Part shown: positions 47,300-56,034 of the stretch, piece by piece
Layout of the letters: every line of letters begins with the position of its first letter
Position numbering within the stretch: position 1 is the stretch's first letter
Notes under the pieces: model-generated
Databases searched by the model: none
Seen by the model: only the letters and a program-made list of their open reading frames with translations
Told to the model about the DNA's origin: nothing
Translations under genes and position numbers: made by a program
Source of the DNA: DASRVA01 sp050732875
GTDB taxonomy: Bacteria; Gemmatimonadota; Gemmatimonadetes; JACCXV01; JAHWKZ01
Length of the DNA: 64,000 nucleotides
NCBI GenBank assembly: GCA_050732875.1
Contig: JBOHRQ010000003.1
Location: 28,142-92,141 of the forward strand
Direction of reading: 5' to 3'

Positions 47300-47580
47300 G
47301 TGCGCGTCACCTCTCCGCCCACGTCGTACTCGTCGACGATGGCCATAATCACGGCGTCCACCGGCTTCGCATCGGTCAGGTCGGTCTGGCGAGCCGAGCT
47401 GCCGGTCGCGTAGAGGACCACCTCTCCGGCACCGGCGCCGACGGCATCGACGGCCACGATGTAGCCGCGGTCCAGCGAGAGGTCCACGTCGAGATCCCGG
47501 ACGAGCAGCAGCTTGAGCCCCGCCAGCTTCTCGTCCTTCCGGGTGGCGACCACGCTGCCCACGACGCGTCCCATCTTCAT
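47296..47580 (-). CDS. EutN/CcmL family microcompartment vertex protein
   Basis: This is a 94-residue pentameric shell-vertex-type protein. The opening MKMGRVVGSVVATRKDEKLA, the GLKLLLVRDLD strand, VAVDAVGAGAGEVVLYATGSSARQ and PVDAVIMAIVDEYDV all match the family closely. ATG 47580 overlaps the cdd stop (ATGA), and the stop overlaps the lipoprotein start. No hexameric BMC-H or trimeric BMC-T shell gene, nor any typical encapsulated enzyme set, is in the window, so the protein is solitary here. It may have a non-compartment role or serve a locus elsewhere. Confidence 0.9.
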   Translation of the reverse strand: MKMGRVVGSVVATRKDEKLAGLKLLLVRDLDVDLSLDRGYIVAVDAVGAGAGEVVLYATGSSARQTDLTDAKPVDAVIMAIVDEYDVGGEVTRT

Positions 47581-47969
47581 GACCGTCTCGGCTCCATACG
47601 GAAAGGTAAGGGCAGGAGCTCGCCGAGCGTGAACTCGTGGCGGGCTCCGTCCTCGGCGAGGATGACGATGGGCAGGTCCGGCGCGAACTCGCTCATGGCC
47701 TGTCGGCAAGCCCCGCAGGGATACGGCGTGCGTCCCGACGCGGAGATGACCATGCGTCGGAACCGCCTGGCCCCGGCGGACACCGCGGCGAAGAGAGCGA
47801 CGCGCTCTGCGCAGCAAGTGATCGAATAGGAGGCGTTTTCGACGTTGCACCCGTCGAAGAGGCGACCGTCCTCGGCCTCGAGCACGGCTCCCACCCGGTA
47901 GCCCGAGTAGGGGGCGTAGGCCCGATCACGCGCAGCGAGAGCCCGATCCTCGAGGGAGCCCCCGCTCAC
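47577..47969 (-). CDS. cdd: Cytidine deaminase
   Basis: Cdd turns cytidine and deoxycytidine into uridine and deoxyuridine. The 130-residue protein has YAPYSGYRVGAVLEA, the zinc ligand and proton shuttle in GCNVENASY and CCAERVALF, and PCGACRQAMSEF with two zinc cysteines. The GTG start at 47969 overlaps the DUF1844 stop. It precedes the shell-vertex gene in a fully coupled run, so both are probably translated from one message. Confidence 0.95.
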   Translation of the reverse strand: MSGGSLEDRALAARDRAYAPYSGYRVGAVLEAEDGRLFDGCNVENASYSITCCAERVALFAAVSAGARRFRRMVISASGRTPYPCGACRQAMSEFAPDLPIVILAEDGARHEFTLGELLPLPFRMEPRRS

Positions 47970-48412
47970 CCCAGCTCCAGATAGCGCATGCGCAGGTCGG
48001 AGAGGACGTTGTCGAGAGCGCTCTCGGCTTCCTTAGACAGATCGTCCCTGGTCCGCTCGTGCAGCGCCGACAGGAGATCGATGTATCCCTTGGCCTCGCG
48101 CGGAAGGACGCGTTTCTCGCCCGTCTCGTCGAAAGGGATCTCGCCCAGACACTGGCTGGCCCGCAGAACGACGTACTGGACGACCTCGAAGAAGGGGCCT
48201 TCCGGGAAGGGAGCGCCCGGGGCCTCCCCGGGCTCGGGAGGCATCTCACCGGAAGGTGTCGCGATCCTCGTTTCCCGGTCGGCGGGCCGGGCGGGCGGAG
48301 CCTCGGGCTCGGGCACCGGCTCGGCGGGCGCGGCGGGGCGTGTCCCCGTTTCCTCCTCCTCCGAGGCGTGGGCCGAGCGACGCTCGCGGTATCTGCCATC
48401 GGCCTCCGTCAT
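47966..48412 (-). CDS. DUF1844 domain protein
   Basis: This is a 148-residue protein. The first 65 residues are Pro/Glu/Ala-rich and look disordered. The second half has the DUF1844 pattern FEVVQYVVLRASQCLGEIPF, then LPREAKGYIDLLSALHERTR and an LDNVLSDLRMRYLEL end. The function is unknown; the family is found across many phyla as a small helical protein. Four-base overlaps tie it to alr and cdd. Confidence 0.85.
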   Translation of the reverse strand: MTEADGRYRERRSAHASEEEETGTRPAAPAEPVPEPEAPPARPADRETRIATPSGEMPPEPGEAPGAPFPEGPFFEVVQYVVLRASQCLGEIPFDETGEKRVLPREAKGYIDLLSALHERTRDDLSKEAESALDNVLSDLRMRYLELG

Positions 48413-49587
48413 CCTCCGACTCCCTTCGAATATCGGCGCGGGACGCGAGCGGTGATGCCGGTGAACACGGCGTAGCTGGAGAGACCGCTGTCACCGGCCA
48501 CGTCGGCAACCGTGCGAAGAGCAGCGCCCTGACTCCCGATCAGCGTGGCGATCTCCCCCACCGCGAGGTCCGGGAACGGGGTCGCATCGACCATGGTCAG
48601 GTCCATGCACACCGCCCCGCGAACCGGCACCTGGCGGCCGCGGAGAAGCACCCGGCCGCGGTTCGAGAGCCCCAGCGGTAAGCCATCTCCATACCCCACC
48701 GCCAGAACCGCGATCCTCTCTTCCCCCCGCGCCGCGTACAGGCGATGGTAGCTGACCGATTCGCCGGCCGGCAGCCGCTTGACCGCCACGACCCGGGCGT
48801 GCCAGCTGAGGACCGGAGCGAACCTCCCGGGATCGAAGGCCGCCTCGTCGCTGTCGACATCGGTCGCGATCTCGTCCACCGAGCCGTAGATCGCGATCCC
48901 CGGCCGGACCAGCGTGCAGCCGGCTCCACGGAATCGGAGGGCCGCGGCGCTGTTGGCGACGTGAACATGGCGGGGACGGAACCCGCGCTCGGCCAGAGTC
49001 GAGAGCACGGCCTCGAAGCGCGCGAGCTGGCGGTCGGTGTGGCCCCGGTCGGCCTCGTCGGCGCTGGAGAAGTGCGTGAACATACCCTCCACTTCCAGCC
49101 CCGGCAATTCACGGATCGCCAGGACGAGCGCCACCGCGCCATCATCCCGGACGCCGCTGCGCCCCATTCCCGTATCCACCTCGACGTGCACCGGGACCGG
49201 GCGGCCGGCCTCCCTGCCGACCGCCGCCAGCGCCTCCGCCTGGCCGCGATCGGTGATGGCCGGTGTGACGCGGAGCTCGACCGCACGGCCGGCTTCGGCG
49301 GGCAGGATGGGCATCAGGCAGAGGAGCCGCGTCTCGACCCCCTCCCTGCGCAGGATCGCGGCCTCGTCCAGGGCGGCGATCCCGAGTCCCCACACCCCGG
49401 CCCCTTCCAGGGCGCGGGCCACGGGAACGAGGCCATGGCCGTATGCATCGGCCTTGACGGGGACCAGGATGTCGGCGTCGTGATGGAGCCCGGAGCGCAG
49501 GGCCCGCACGTTGTCCGGGAGCCTGGCCAGGTCCACGTCCACCCACGTACGAGCGGTCTCGGGCGCGATCGGAGGAGGGGTCGTCAC
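48409..49587 (-). CDS. alr: Alanine racemase
   Basis: This PLP enzyme makes D-alanine for peptidoglycan. The 392-residue protein has the PLP lysine in PVKADAYGHGLV near residue 46, EVDTGMGRSGV, FTHFSSADEAD, VRPGIAIYG and the C-terminal catalytic region SYHRLY, with AVCMDLTMVD. The GTG start at 49587 is chosen by fit to the family; the frame runs on upstream without similarity. It is first in the coupled alr-DUF1844-cdd-eutN-like run and diverges from mazG. Confidence 0.95.
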   Translation of the reverse strand: MTTPPPIAPETARTWVDVDLARLPDNVRALRSGLHHDADILVPVKADAYGHGLVPVARALEGAGVWGLGIAALDEAAILRREGVETRLLCLMPILPAEAGRAVELRVTPAITDRGQAEALAAVGREAGRPVPVHVEVDTGMGRSGVRDDGAVALVLAIRELPGLEVEGMFTHFSSADEADRGHTDRQLARFEAVLSTLAERGFRPRHVHVANSAAALRFRGAGCTLVRPGIAIYGSVDEIATDVDSDEAAFDPGRFAPVLSWHARVVAVKRLPAGESVSYHRLYAARGEERIAVLAVGYGDGLPLGLSNRGRVLLRGRQVPVRGAVCMDLTMVDATPFPDLAVGEIATLIGSQGAALRTVADVAGDSGLSSYAVFTGITARVPRRYSKGVGG

Positions 49588-49657
49588 GGGGGCCGAAGGA
49601 TAGGGGGCCCCCGGGACCCCAGCAACCCGCGTCCCCCGTGGATCCAGCGGCGTCGGG

Positions 49658-50503
49658 ATGCAAACGGATGATGCCAAGACACTTCGGATTCGCCACGCTA
49701 ACTTCGACGGCGTGGACGACGACGAGGGATTCTCGCGCGACTTCGAGGGCGTGCTGGCGCTCCTGCGCCGCCTGCGCGACCCGGATGGCTGCCCCTGGGA
49801 TCGCGAGCAGACCCCCCGCACGCTGGTGCCTCACCTCCTCGAGGAGGCGCACGAGGCCGCCGAGGCGATCGAGGCCGGCGACCGGGACCGGATCGTCGAC
49901 GAGCTCGGCGACCTCATGCTCCACCTGGCCTTCCAGATCGTGATCGCCGAGGAATCGGACGCGTTCGACGAGCCGCGCGTGGCCGGCGTCCTGATCGACA
50001 AGATGATCCGCCGCCACCCCCACGTGTTCGGCGACGCGGAGTATGCCGGCCGAGGGCACCAGGCGATGTGGGAGAAGCTGAAGCGGGAGGAGCGCGCCGG
50101 CGGCACGGGCGTGATCGGCTCGCTTCCCGAAGGGCTTCCGGTGCTCGTCCGCGCCTACCGTATCCAGCAGAAGGTGGCGACCGTCGGCTTCGACTGGCAG
50201 GCGGCCGACGGCGCTCTCGCCAAGCTGGAGGAGGAGATCGCGGAGACCGTGCGGGCCGAAGGCGACGAGTCGCCCGAGCGCCTCGAGGAGGAGTACGGCG
50301 ATCTCCTCTTCGCCGCCGTCAACTGGGGGCGGCTCCTGGGCGTCCACGCCCACACCGCGCTCCAGCGGGCGAACCGCAAGTTCGAGGCGCGCTTCCGAAG
50401 GCTCGAGGAGCTCGCCGACCGGCGCGGCATGGCGCTCGAGGAGCAGGGCCTCGATGCGCTGGACGCGCTATGGGAGGAGGTCAAGGAAGCCGAGCGTGCC
50501 TGA
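49658..50503 (+). CDS. mazG: Nucleoside triphosphate pyrophosphohydrolase MazG
   Basis: MazG hydrolyses (d)NTPs to monophosphates and helps cleanse nucleotide pools. The 281-residue protein has tandem all-alpha MazG domains. The first has RLRDPDGCPWDREQT, LLEEAHEAAEAI and DELGDLMLHLAFQ; the second has KVGFDW-like VATVGFDWQ, LEEEIAE and LEEEYGDLLFAAVNWGR. ATG 49658 is not preceded by a good ribosome site, and GTG near 49709 is an alternative. It converges on asnS with only 7 bp between stops and no terminator seen. Confidence 0.93.
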   Translation: MQTDDAKTLRIRHANFDGVDDDEGFSRDFEGVLALLRRLRDPDGCPWDREQTPRTLVPHLLEEAHEAAEAIEAGDRDRIVDELGDLMLHLAFQIVIAEESDAFDEPRVAGVLIDKMIRRHPHVFGDAEYAGRGHQAMWEKLKREERAGGTGVIGSLPEGLPVLVRAYRIQQKVATVGFDWQAADGALAKLEEEIAETVRAEGDESPERLEEEYGDLLFAAVNWGRLLGVHAHTALQRANRKFEARFRRLEELADRRGMALEEQGLDALDALWEEVKEAERA

Positions 50504-50510
50504 CCGGCGG

Positions 50511-51815
50511 TTACGGCTCCAGCCGATTGATCAGCCGCGGGAACGGGATCGCCTCGCGCAGGTGGGCGAGCCCGCAGAGCCAGGCCACTGTCCGCTCCAC
50601 TCCGAGGCCGAACCCCGAATGGGGCACCGAGCCGTAGCGGCGGAGATCCAGGTACCAGCTGTAGGCCTCCTCGGGAAGGCCTTCCTCGCGGATCCGCGCC
50701 AGCAGACGATCATGGTCGTCCTCGCGCTGCGAGCCGCCGATGATCTCGCCGTAGCCCTCGGGTGCGAACAGATCGTTGCACAGCACCACGTCCGACCGCT
50801 CCGGGTGCTCCTTCATGTAGAACGCCTTGGCCTTCTTCGGAAACGAGTGCACGAAGACCGGCCGGTTGGAGGTCTGGGTGAGGAGGGTCTGGTCCTCGCC
50901 CCCGAAGTCCTGCCCCCATTCGATCGCGCTCCCCTTCTCCCGCAGTTGTTCGACCGCTTCGTCGTAGGAGAGGCGCGGGAAAGGCGCCTTGACCGCCTCC
51001 AGGCGCGCGAGATCCCGTTCCAGGGCCTCAAGGTCGGGTCCACGCTCGGCGAGCACGCTATCCACGACCCACACGATCAGATCCTCCTGGAGATCCATGC
51101 TGTCCTTCCAGTCGAACCACGCCATCTCGGGCTCGACCATCCAGAACTCGGTCAGGTGCCGGCGGGTCTTGGACTTCTCGGCGCGGAAGGTGGGCCCGAA
51201 GCAGTACACCCGGCCGAACGCCATGGCGCCTGCCTCGACGTAGAGCTGGCCGGTCTGTGCGAGGGACGCCGTGCCGAGGTCGAAGTACTCGGTCTCGAAG
51301 AGGGTTCCCGCCTCTTCGCCGACGGCGCGCGTCAGGATCGGCGTGTCGAGGAGCAGAAAGCCGCGCTCGTGGAGGAAGTCGCGGATCGCCCGGATGACCG
51401 TGTCACGGACGCGCTGGACGTGCCAGGGGCGGCTCGAGCGGAGCCACAGGTGCCGGTGGTCGAGCAGGAAGCCGCTGCCGTGTTCCTTGGGGCCGATCGG
51501 GTACTCGGAGGCGATCTGGACCGGCTCTACCGTGCGCAGCGACAGCTCGAACCCGCCGGGGGCGCGGGTGTCCTCGCGCACCGTGCCGGTCACGATCAGC
51601 GAGGACTCCTGGGTCAGGCGGTCGTACGCCGCCCAGGTCTCGGGATCGACGTCGGCCCGGGCCAGGACGCCCTGGACGACCCCGGTCCCGTCCCGAACGA
51701 GCAGGAACGAGATCTTCCCGCTCGAGCGCTTGTTGTACAACCATCCCCGGAGCTCGACCGTTTCTCCCACGTGGTCGGCGAGTTCCGCGATACGTACGTA
51801 TCTTGTCGCGTTCAC
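50511..51815 (-). CDS. asnS: Asparaginyl-tRNA synthetase
   Basis: This is a class II synthetase of 434 residues. The N-terminal OB-fold (VELRGWLYNKRSSGKISFLLVRDG) binds the anticodon. Motif 2 is FGPTFRAEKSKTRRHLTEFW and motif 3 GSVPHSGFGLGVERTVAWL. The segment YMKEHPERSDVVLCNDLFAPEGYGEI and the C-terminal FPRLINRL fit AsnRS better than AspRS, and no GAD insert is present. The GTG start at 51815 is only 30 bp from the divergent propeller gene, so the promoters must overlap coding DNA. Confidence 0.92.
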   Translation of the reverse strand: MNATRYVRIAELADHVGETVELRGWLYNKRSSGKISFLLVRDGTGVVQGVLARADVDPETWAAYDRLTQESSLIVTGTVREDTRAPGGFELSLRTVEPVQIASEYPIGPKEHGSGFLLDHRHLWLRSSRPWHVQRVRDTVIRAIRDFLHERGFLLLDTPILTRAVGEEAGTLFETEYFDLGTASLAQTGQLYVEAGAMAFGRVYCFGPTFRAEKSKTRRHLTEFWMVEPEMAWFDWKDSMDLQEDLIVWVVDSVLAERGPDLEALERDLARLEAVKAPFPRLSYDEAVEQLREKGSAIEWGQDFGGEDQTLLTQTSNRPVFVHSFPKKAKAFYMKEHPERSDVVLCNDLFAPEGYGEIIGGSQREDDHDRLLARIREEGLPEEAYSWYLDLRRYGSVPHSGFGLGVERTVAWLCGLAHLREAIPFPRLINRLEP

Positions 51816-51845
51816 GCGGCCCGCAAGGTAGCCTGGAGGTACCGC

Positions 51846-53003
51846 TTGTCAAACCGGTCTCCCCGTGTTCACCACGTCGCAACGCTGGCGGCCGTCCCGC
51901 TCGCCATCACCCTCACCACCACACCCGCCGTCGCGCAGGCTCCGGTCCCGGAGTCGAACCCGGCGCCGCCTTCGGCCCCCGCCCTGGCGACCGTCGAGCG
52001 CAGGCCCGCCGCCCCGCCCGGTGCATGGACGGAGGCCTGGCGGCTGGAGGTGTCCCGGGGTGGCTCGGCCCCGCTGGTCTGGAACGACTCCCGGATCCTG
52101 ATCGCGAGCCTCGATCGCAACCTCCACGTGGTTAGCCTGGACGGCCCGAAGGTGGTCTCGAAGGAGACCTTCAAGGGAGGGTTCGAAGCCGCTCCGGTGG
52201 TCACCGAGGAGCGGATCTACCTGGCCGAGATGCGCAGAGGGGCCCGTCTGGTCGCCCTCGACCGCGGGTCGCAGCGCGTGCTCTGGGCGTCCAAGGCGGG
52301 CGATCTCGTCGCGCCACCGATCGTGACCCCGGATCGCATCTATACGGTTTCCTCGATCGGCGAGGTGCGGGCCTTCGACGAAGCGGGCGTCGAGCAGTGG
52401 TTGACCGAGCTGGAGACACGGGTGACAAGCGCCCCCGCTCTCCTGGACGGTACGCTCGTCCTCGCGGCCTCGAACGGCGAGCTCTACGCGGTCGACGCGT
52501 TCGACGGCTCCGTCCGCGACTCGACCGACCCCGGCGCGGGTCCTCTATGGGGTCATCCCCTCGTCCGCCCCGGCAGCGGAACGGCGATCTTCGCGACCCT
52601 GGAAGGGCTTCTCATCGAGGTGGACGACGATCTCCAGATCGTCCAGCAGCGCTCGTTTCCGAGCCGCTTCTACCTGGGTCCGGAGGAAGTAGCGGGCGAC
52701 CTCCTGCTGGTAGGTCACGAAGGGACGATCTGGCGCTACGACTGGGCCGGCTCGGAGATCGTGTGGCACGCCGAGCTGCCGTCGACCTTGCGCTCGCCGC
52801 CGCGAATCTCGGGCGGCGTGATCGGGATCGGCAGCCTCGAGGGCGACTTCCACCTGATCGACCTCGCCACCGGCGAGCCCCTCTGGGAGGCCCGCCTCGA
52901 CGGCGCGATCACCTCGCGCCCGCTGGCCCGCGAGCGCGAGTTCTTCGTGTTCACCGAGCGCGGGACGCTGTACGCCTTCCGCCCGGAGGGGGCGGCGCGG
53001 TAG
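51846..53003 (+). CDS. PQQ-like beta-propeller exported protein (BamB-like)
   Basis: This 385-residue protein has a signal peptide ending at PAVAQAP. The mature region is a run of PQQ/YVTN-type blades (DSRILIASLDRNLHVVSLDG, ERIYLAEMRRGARLVALDRG, TPDRIYTVSSIGEVRAFDE, LVLAASNGELYAVDAFDG, LLVGHEGTIWRYDWAGS, GVIGIGSLEGDFHLIDLATG), each with outer-edge Gly/Asp. It resembles BamB and other PQQ-fold scaffolds and has no catalytic residues of quinoprotein dehydrogenases. The start is TTG 51846, supported by an ideal GGAGG six bases upstream. No lipobox is visible. Confidence 0.85.
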   Translation: MSNRSPRVHHVATLAAVPLAITLTTTPAVAQAPVPESNPAPPSAPALATVERRPAAPPGAWTEAWRLEVSRGGSAPLVWNDSRILIASLDRNLHVVSLDGPKVVSKETFKGGFEAAPVVTEERIYLAEMRRGARLVALDRGSQRVLWASKAGDLVAPPIVTPDRIYTVSSIGEVRAFDEAGVEQWLTELETRVTSAPALLDGTLVLAASNGELYAVDAFDGSVRDSTDPGAGPLWGHPLVRPGSGTAIFATLEGLLIEVDDDLQIVQQRSFPSRFYLGPEEVAGDLLLVGHEGTIWRYDWAGSEIVWHAELPSTLRSPPRISGGVIGIGSLEGDFHLIDLATGEPLWEARLDGAITSRPLAREREFFVFTERGTLYAFRPEGAAR

Positions 53004-53007
53004 AGCC

Positions 53008-55905
53008 CTAGAAGTCGTACCCCACGAAGAACGAGAACTGCGTGTCGTCCTCTTCGCCCGGGAACAGGTTCCGCCGATCGTTGATCTCGAACCGCTGTGC
53101 CCAGTCGAAGCGCAGGATCAGCGGGCCGAAGAGCGGGTAGCGGATCGACGCCCCGTAGGATCCGAGGAGACCGGGCCACTCCTCGAACCGCTGGATCCAG
53201 GCATTGCCGAGATCGACGAACAGGCCGCCCCAGATCCCGTTGGCGATCAGGACCGCCGGGCCGCTCCGGAACCGATCGGGAGGCACGATCGGGAAGCGCC
53301 ATTCCTGGTTGAGCAGAAGCGTCGTGCTGCCGCTCAGCGTATAACGCGGATAGCCCCGCAGCGAGAGCGGCCCCCCCAGGAAGTAGAAGGTGGGGATGTC
53401 GCCCTCCGAGTAGCGGCCGCGGGCGCGCACCGCGTAGGTCGTGCTCTGCGAGGTGCGGAAGTACTTGCGGGCATCCAGGAGAACGTCGGTGGTCTCGATC
53501 CCGCCCTGGCTCAGGTTCACGACCGGGCTGACCGTGAAGCTCAGACGCTGGCCGTCGATGGGTCCGGCCGGCCCCCAGAGGGTGTTGTCGAAGGCATAGC
53601 CGAACGACGGGATCACGAGCCATGAATCGCGGAAGAAATCGCCGCTGTCCGAGGCTTCGTCGATCGTGTTGCGCTCCAAGGTCATTTCCGCCTCGACCCG
53701 CTGGAACTTGGAGAACGGGTACAGCAGGATTCCCGTCGCCCCCCACCGCTCCTCGAAGAAGTCGTTGCGGAACCCGATGCCCTCGCGCGCGAACTGTCCG
53801 GCGCTGCTGAACTCGTCTCCGAGCAGCGACTCGAAGAACGAGCGCAGACGATAGCCGCTCACGCCCCAGTTGAGCCGGTTCTTCAGGTTCACGTACGTGA
53901 GGACACCGGTGAAGCCGGAGAAGAGGTTGGTCCGGCCCTGCTGGGAGTTGACCTGGCCGATGATGACATGATCCCCCAGAAGGTCGCTGAAGAAGATCTG
54001 CGCTCCCTCGCCCCGGCTCCCGTCCTCGGCGAAGGCGAGCGCCGCGCTGGCGAAGTCCAGACCGAACTCCCTCTCGTACTCGCGCTGCACGTACTTCTCG
54101 CCTTCGGGAATGTCCCATGCCCACTGCGGCACCTCGGAGTCCACCGAGAGCGAGAAGGTCGGCGGGGCGTCGTGCGGCAGCTCGGCCCGGTAGATTCCGT
54201 ACGCCAGGTTCTCATAGGCCGTGAAGACGGCGTAGTCGCGCCCGTTCTCGCGGAACCAGCGCGGATGCATCGCTCCGGCCGCCATCCCGGTCGCGCGCGT
54301 GCCGTTGCCCTGGCGGTCGAGGACGTAGAGATCCAGGGTCCCCGCCCGATCTGAGGAAAAGACGATCCGCTCGCCGTCCGGGGACCAGTCCGGGTCCCGG
54401 TCCACCCAGCGCCCGAAGGTCAACGGCCGCACCTCGCGGCTCCCGACGTCGATCAGGAACAGATTCCGTGCCCCTTCGCTGCCGAAGGGCGTCCGATCGC
54501 TCGCGAACACGATTTCGTCTCCTTGCGGCGACCAGCTCGGCGTGGCTTCCAGGTAGCGATCGTCGGTGAGCTGTTCGCGGCGGCCGGTTTCGGTGTTCCA
54601 GAGGTAGAGGTCGGAGAAACCGGCCGTCGACAGGCCGACGAAGACGATGCGCCGCCCGTCCGAAGACCAGGTGGGGGAGGAGAGCACTGCGAGATCCTCC
54701 CACGAGATCTCGCGCTCTCGATCGCCCGACTCGATGTCGTAGACGAAAAGGGCATCTCGCGGGCCCGACTTGGCGACGAAGGTCAGCCATCCCCCATCGT
54801 TGACGTCGATCAGGCTCTGCAGGGGATGAAAGGACTCCATGTCCCCCGATCGCCCGGCCGTCACGACCGTCTCGACGTCGTGATTGGGCTCGTCCAGGTC
54901 CGCGGTGCGAATCGTCGTGTACCCGCTTCCCAGCGAGAGATAGGCGATCCCACCGTCGCCGTCGCCGCGGGCGCCGGCGGGCAGGACGGCGGGCGTGAAG
55001 TTCAGCCGCCCCTCCGTCACCACCGGCTCCGCGACCGTGGACACCGATCGCTCGGCGGCCAGGGTCGGGAAGTAGCGCTGCATGAGATGGCGATGCCAGC
55101 GATCGGTCAGCTCGTCGACCGTGATGCCGTAGACCTTCCCGAATGCGGTCGAGAAGTTCCGATACTTCCACTCGCTCTCCATCAGCTCGACGACCCTATC
55201 CTCGCCGAACTCGCGACCGAGGAACTCGAACAGGTTCTGTCCCAGCTTGTAGGCGGCGAACGACCCGGCGAAGCGGTCCAGTTCGGAGACGGCCGGTACG
55301 CGACCGTTCAGAAGCAGGTCCCGCACCACGAGGTCGCCCTCCGCGCCCCACGGGCCCGACCAGTATTCGGCGAGCCCTTCGGTGAACCAGAACGGCGAGT
55401 TCCAGGCGTAGCCGCCCGGATGGAGCCGCTTGAGATGGGCGCCCTTGCGGGCCTGAAAGACGTGCACGAGCTCGTGCCGGATGACACGCCGGAAATCCGC
55501 GTACGACCCGTTGAAGGGCAGCGCGACCCGGCCCTTCAGGAACTCGGTGAACCCCGCCACGCCCTCGGGGATGAAGAACGGCACGATGTTGGTCTGCTCG
55601 AAGTGCTGATGGCTGGCGTAGACCACCAGGGGGATCCGGTCCTTGGGGCTGTACGAGAACTTCTGCTCCAGGAATTCGAACGACCCCTCGGCGTAGTCGA
55701 GGGCGACCAGAGCCAGCTCCCGCTCCTCCGGGTAGTAGTAGACGTCCAGGTGGTCGCCGGTCAGGATCTCCCACTGGAAATCGTCGTACTGGACCTTGTT
55801 CTTGCCGAAGCGGGAGTACTGGGCGGAGAGCGGGGCGGGGACGATCAGGAGGAGGGCGAGCAGCAGGAGGGTGCGGATCGAGTGATCGGGTCGGCGATGT
55901 GCCAT
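53008..55905 (-). CDS. Large surface protein: peptidase-MA, TolB-like propeller and Omp85-type barrel
   Basis: This is a 965-residue exported protein with three parts. A signal peptide (residues 1-29, ending LSAQ) is followed by a gluzincin domain with HELVH at 144-148 and the third ligand in FTEGLAEYW near 176-180 (peptidase MA-like). Residues about 320-620 hold TolB/PD40 propeller blades (SSPTWSSDGRRIVFVG, ATPSWSPQGDEIVFASDR, RDPDWSPDGERIVFSSDR). Residues about 660-965 form a BamA/TamA-type bacterial surface antigen barrel ending FSFFVGYDF with C-terminal Phe. It may be an outer-membrane-anchored protease or assembly factor. ATG 55905 fits the signal peptide. Confidence 0.85.
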   Translation of the reverse strand: MAHRRPDHSIRTLLLLALLLIVPAPLSAQYSRFGKNKVQYDDFQWEILTGDHLDVYYYPEERELALVALDYAEGSFEFLEQKFSYSPKDRIPLVVYASHQHFEQTNIVPFFIPEGVAGFTEFLKGRVALPFNGSYADFRRVIRHELVHVFQARKGAHLKRLHPGGYAWNSPFWFTEGLAEYWSGPWGAEGDLVVRDLLLNGRVPAVSELDRFAGSFAAYKLGQNLFEFLGREFGEDRVVELMESEWKYRNFSTAFGKVYGITVDELTDRWHRHLMQRYFPTLAAERSVSTVAEPVVTEGRLNFTPAVLPAGARGDGDGGIAYLSLGSGYTTIRTADLDEPNHDVETVVTAGRSGDMESFHPLQSLIDVNDGGWLTFVAKSGPRDALFVYDIESGDREREISWEDLAVLSSPTWSSDGRRIVFVGLSTAGFSDLYLWNTETGRREQLTDDRYLEATPSWSPQGDEIVFASDRTPFGSEGARNLFLIDVGSREVRPLTFGRWVDRDPDWSPDGERIVFSSDRAGTLDLYVLDRQGNGTRATGMAAGAMHPRWFRENGRDYAVFTAYENLAYGIYRAELPHDAPPTFSLSVDSEVPQWAWDIPEGEKYVQREYEREFGLDFASAALAFAEDGSRGEGAQIFFSDLLGDHVIIGQVNSQQGRTNLFSGFTGVLTYVNLKNRLNWGVSGYRLRSFFESLLGDEFSSAGQFAREGIGFRNDFFEERWGATGILLYPFSKFQRVEAEMTLERNTIDEASDSGDFFRDSWLVIPSFGYAFDNTLWGPAGPIDGQRLSFTVSPVVNLSQGGIETTDVLLDARKYFRTSQSTTYAVRARGRYSEGDIPTFYFLGGPLSLRGYPRYTLSGSTTLLLNQEWRFPIVPPDRFRSGPAVLIANGIWGGLFVDLGNAWIQRFEEWPGLLGSYGASIRYPLFGPLILRFDWAQRFEINDRRNLFPGEEDDTQFSFFVGYDF

Positions 55906-56034
55906 CGTCCTGTCCAGCCCCCGCAGGTGGTCGTTCCGGGCCTGTGAGCACGATCCGGGCCCACCCCAAGCATGTGCACGTTCCACGCCGCGGGCAACCC
56001 GCAGAAGGGGAAACGTCGCCGGGAGCGACCCGGT

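Noticed and set aside
47296..49587. A complete bacterial microcompartment operon
   Set aside because: Only the vertex protein is present; no hexamer or trimer shell genes or signature enzymes such as aldehyde dehydrogenase.
50511..51815. Aspartyl-tRNA synthetase as the identity of this gene
   Set aside because: The length (434) and the C-terminal FPRLINRL fit AsnRS, and the bacterial AspRS GAD insertion domain is missing.
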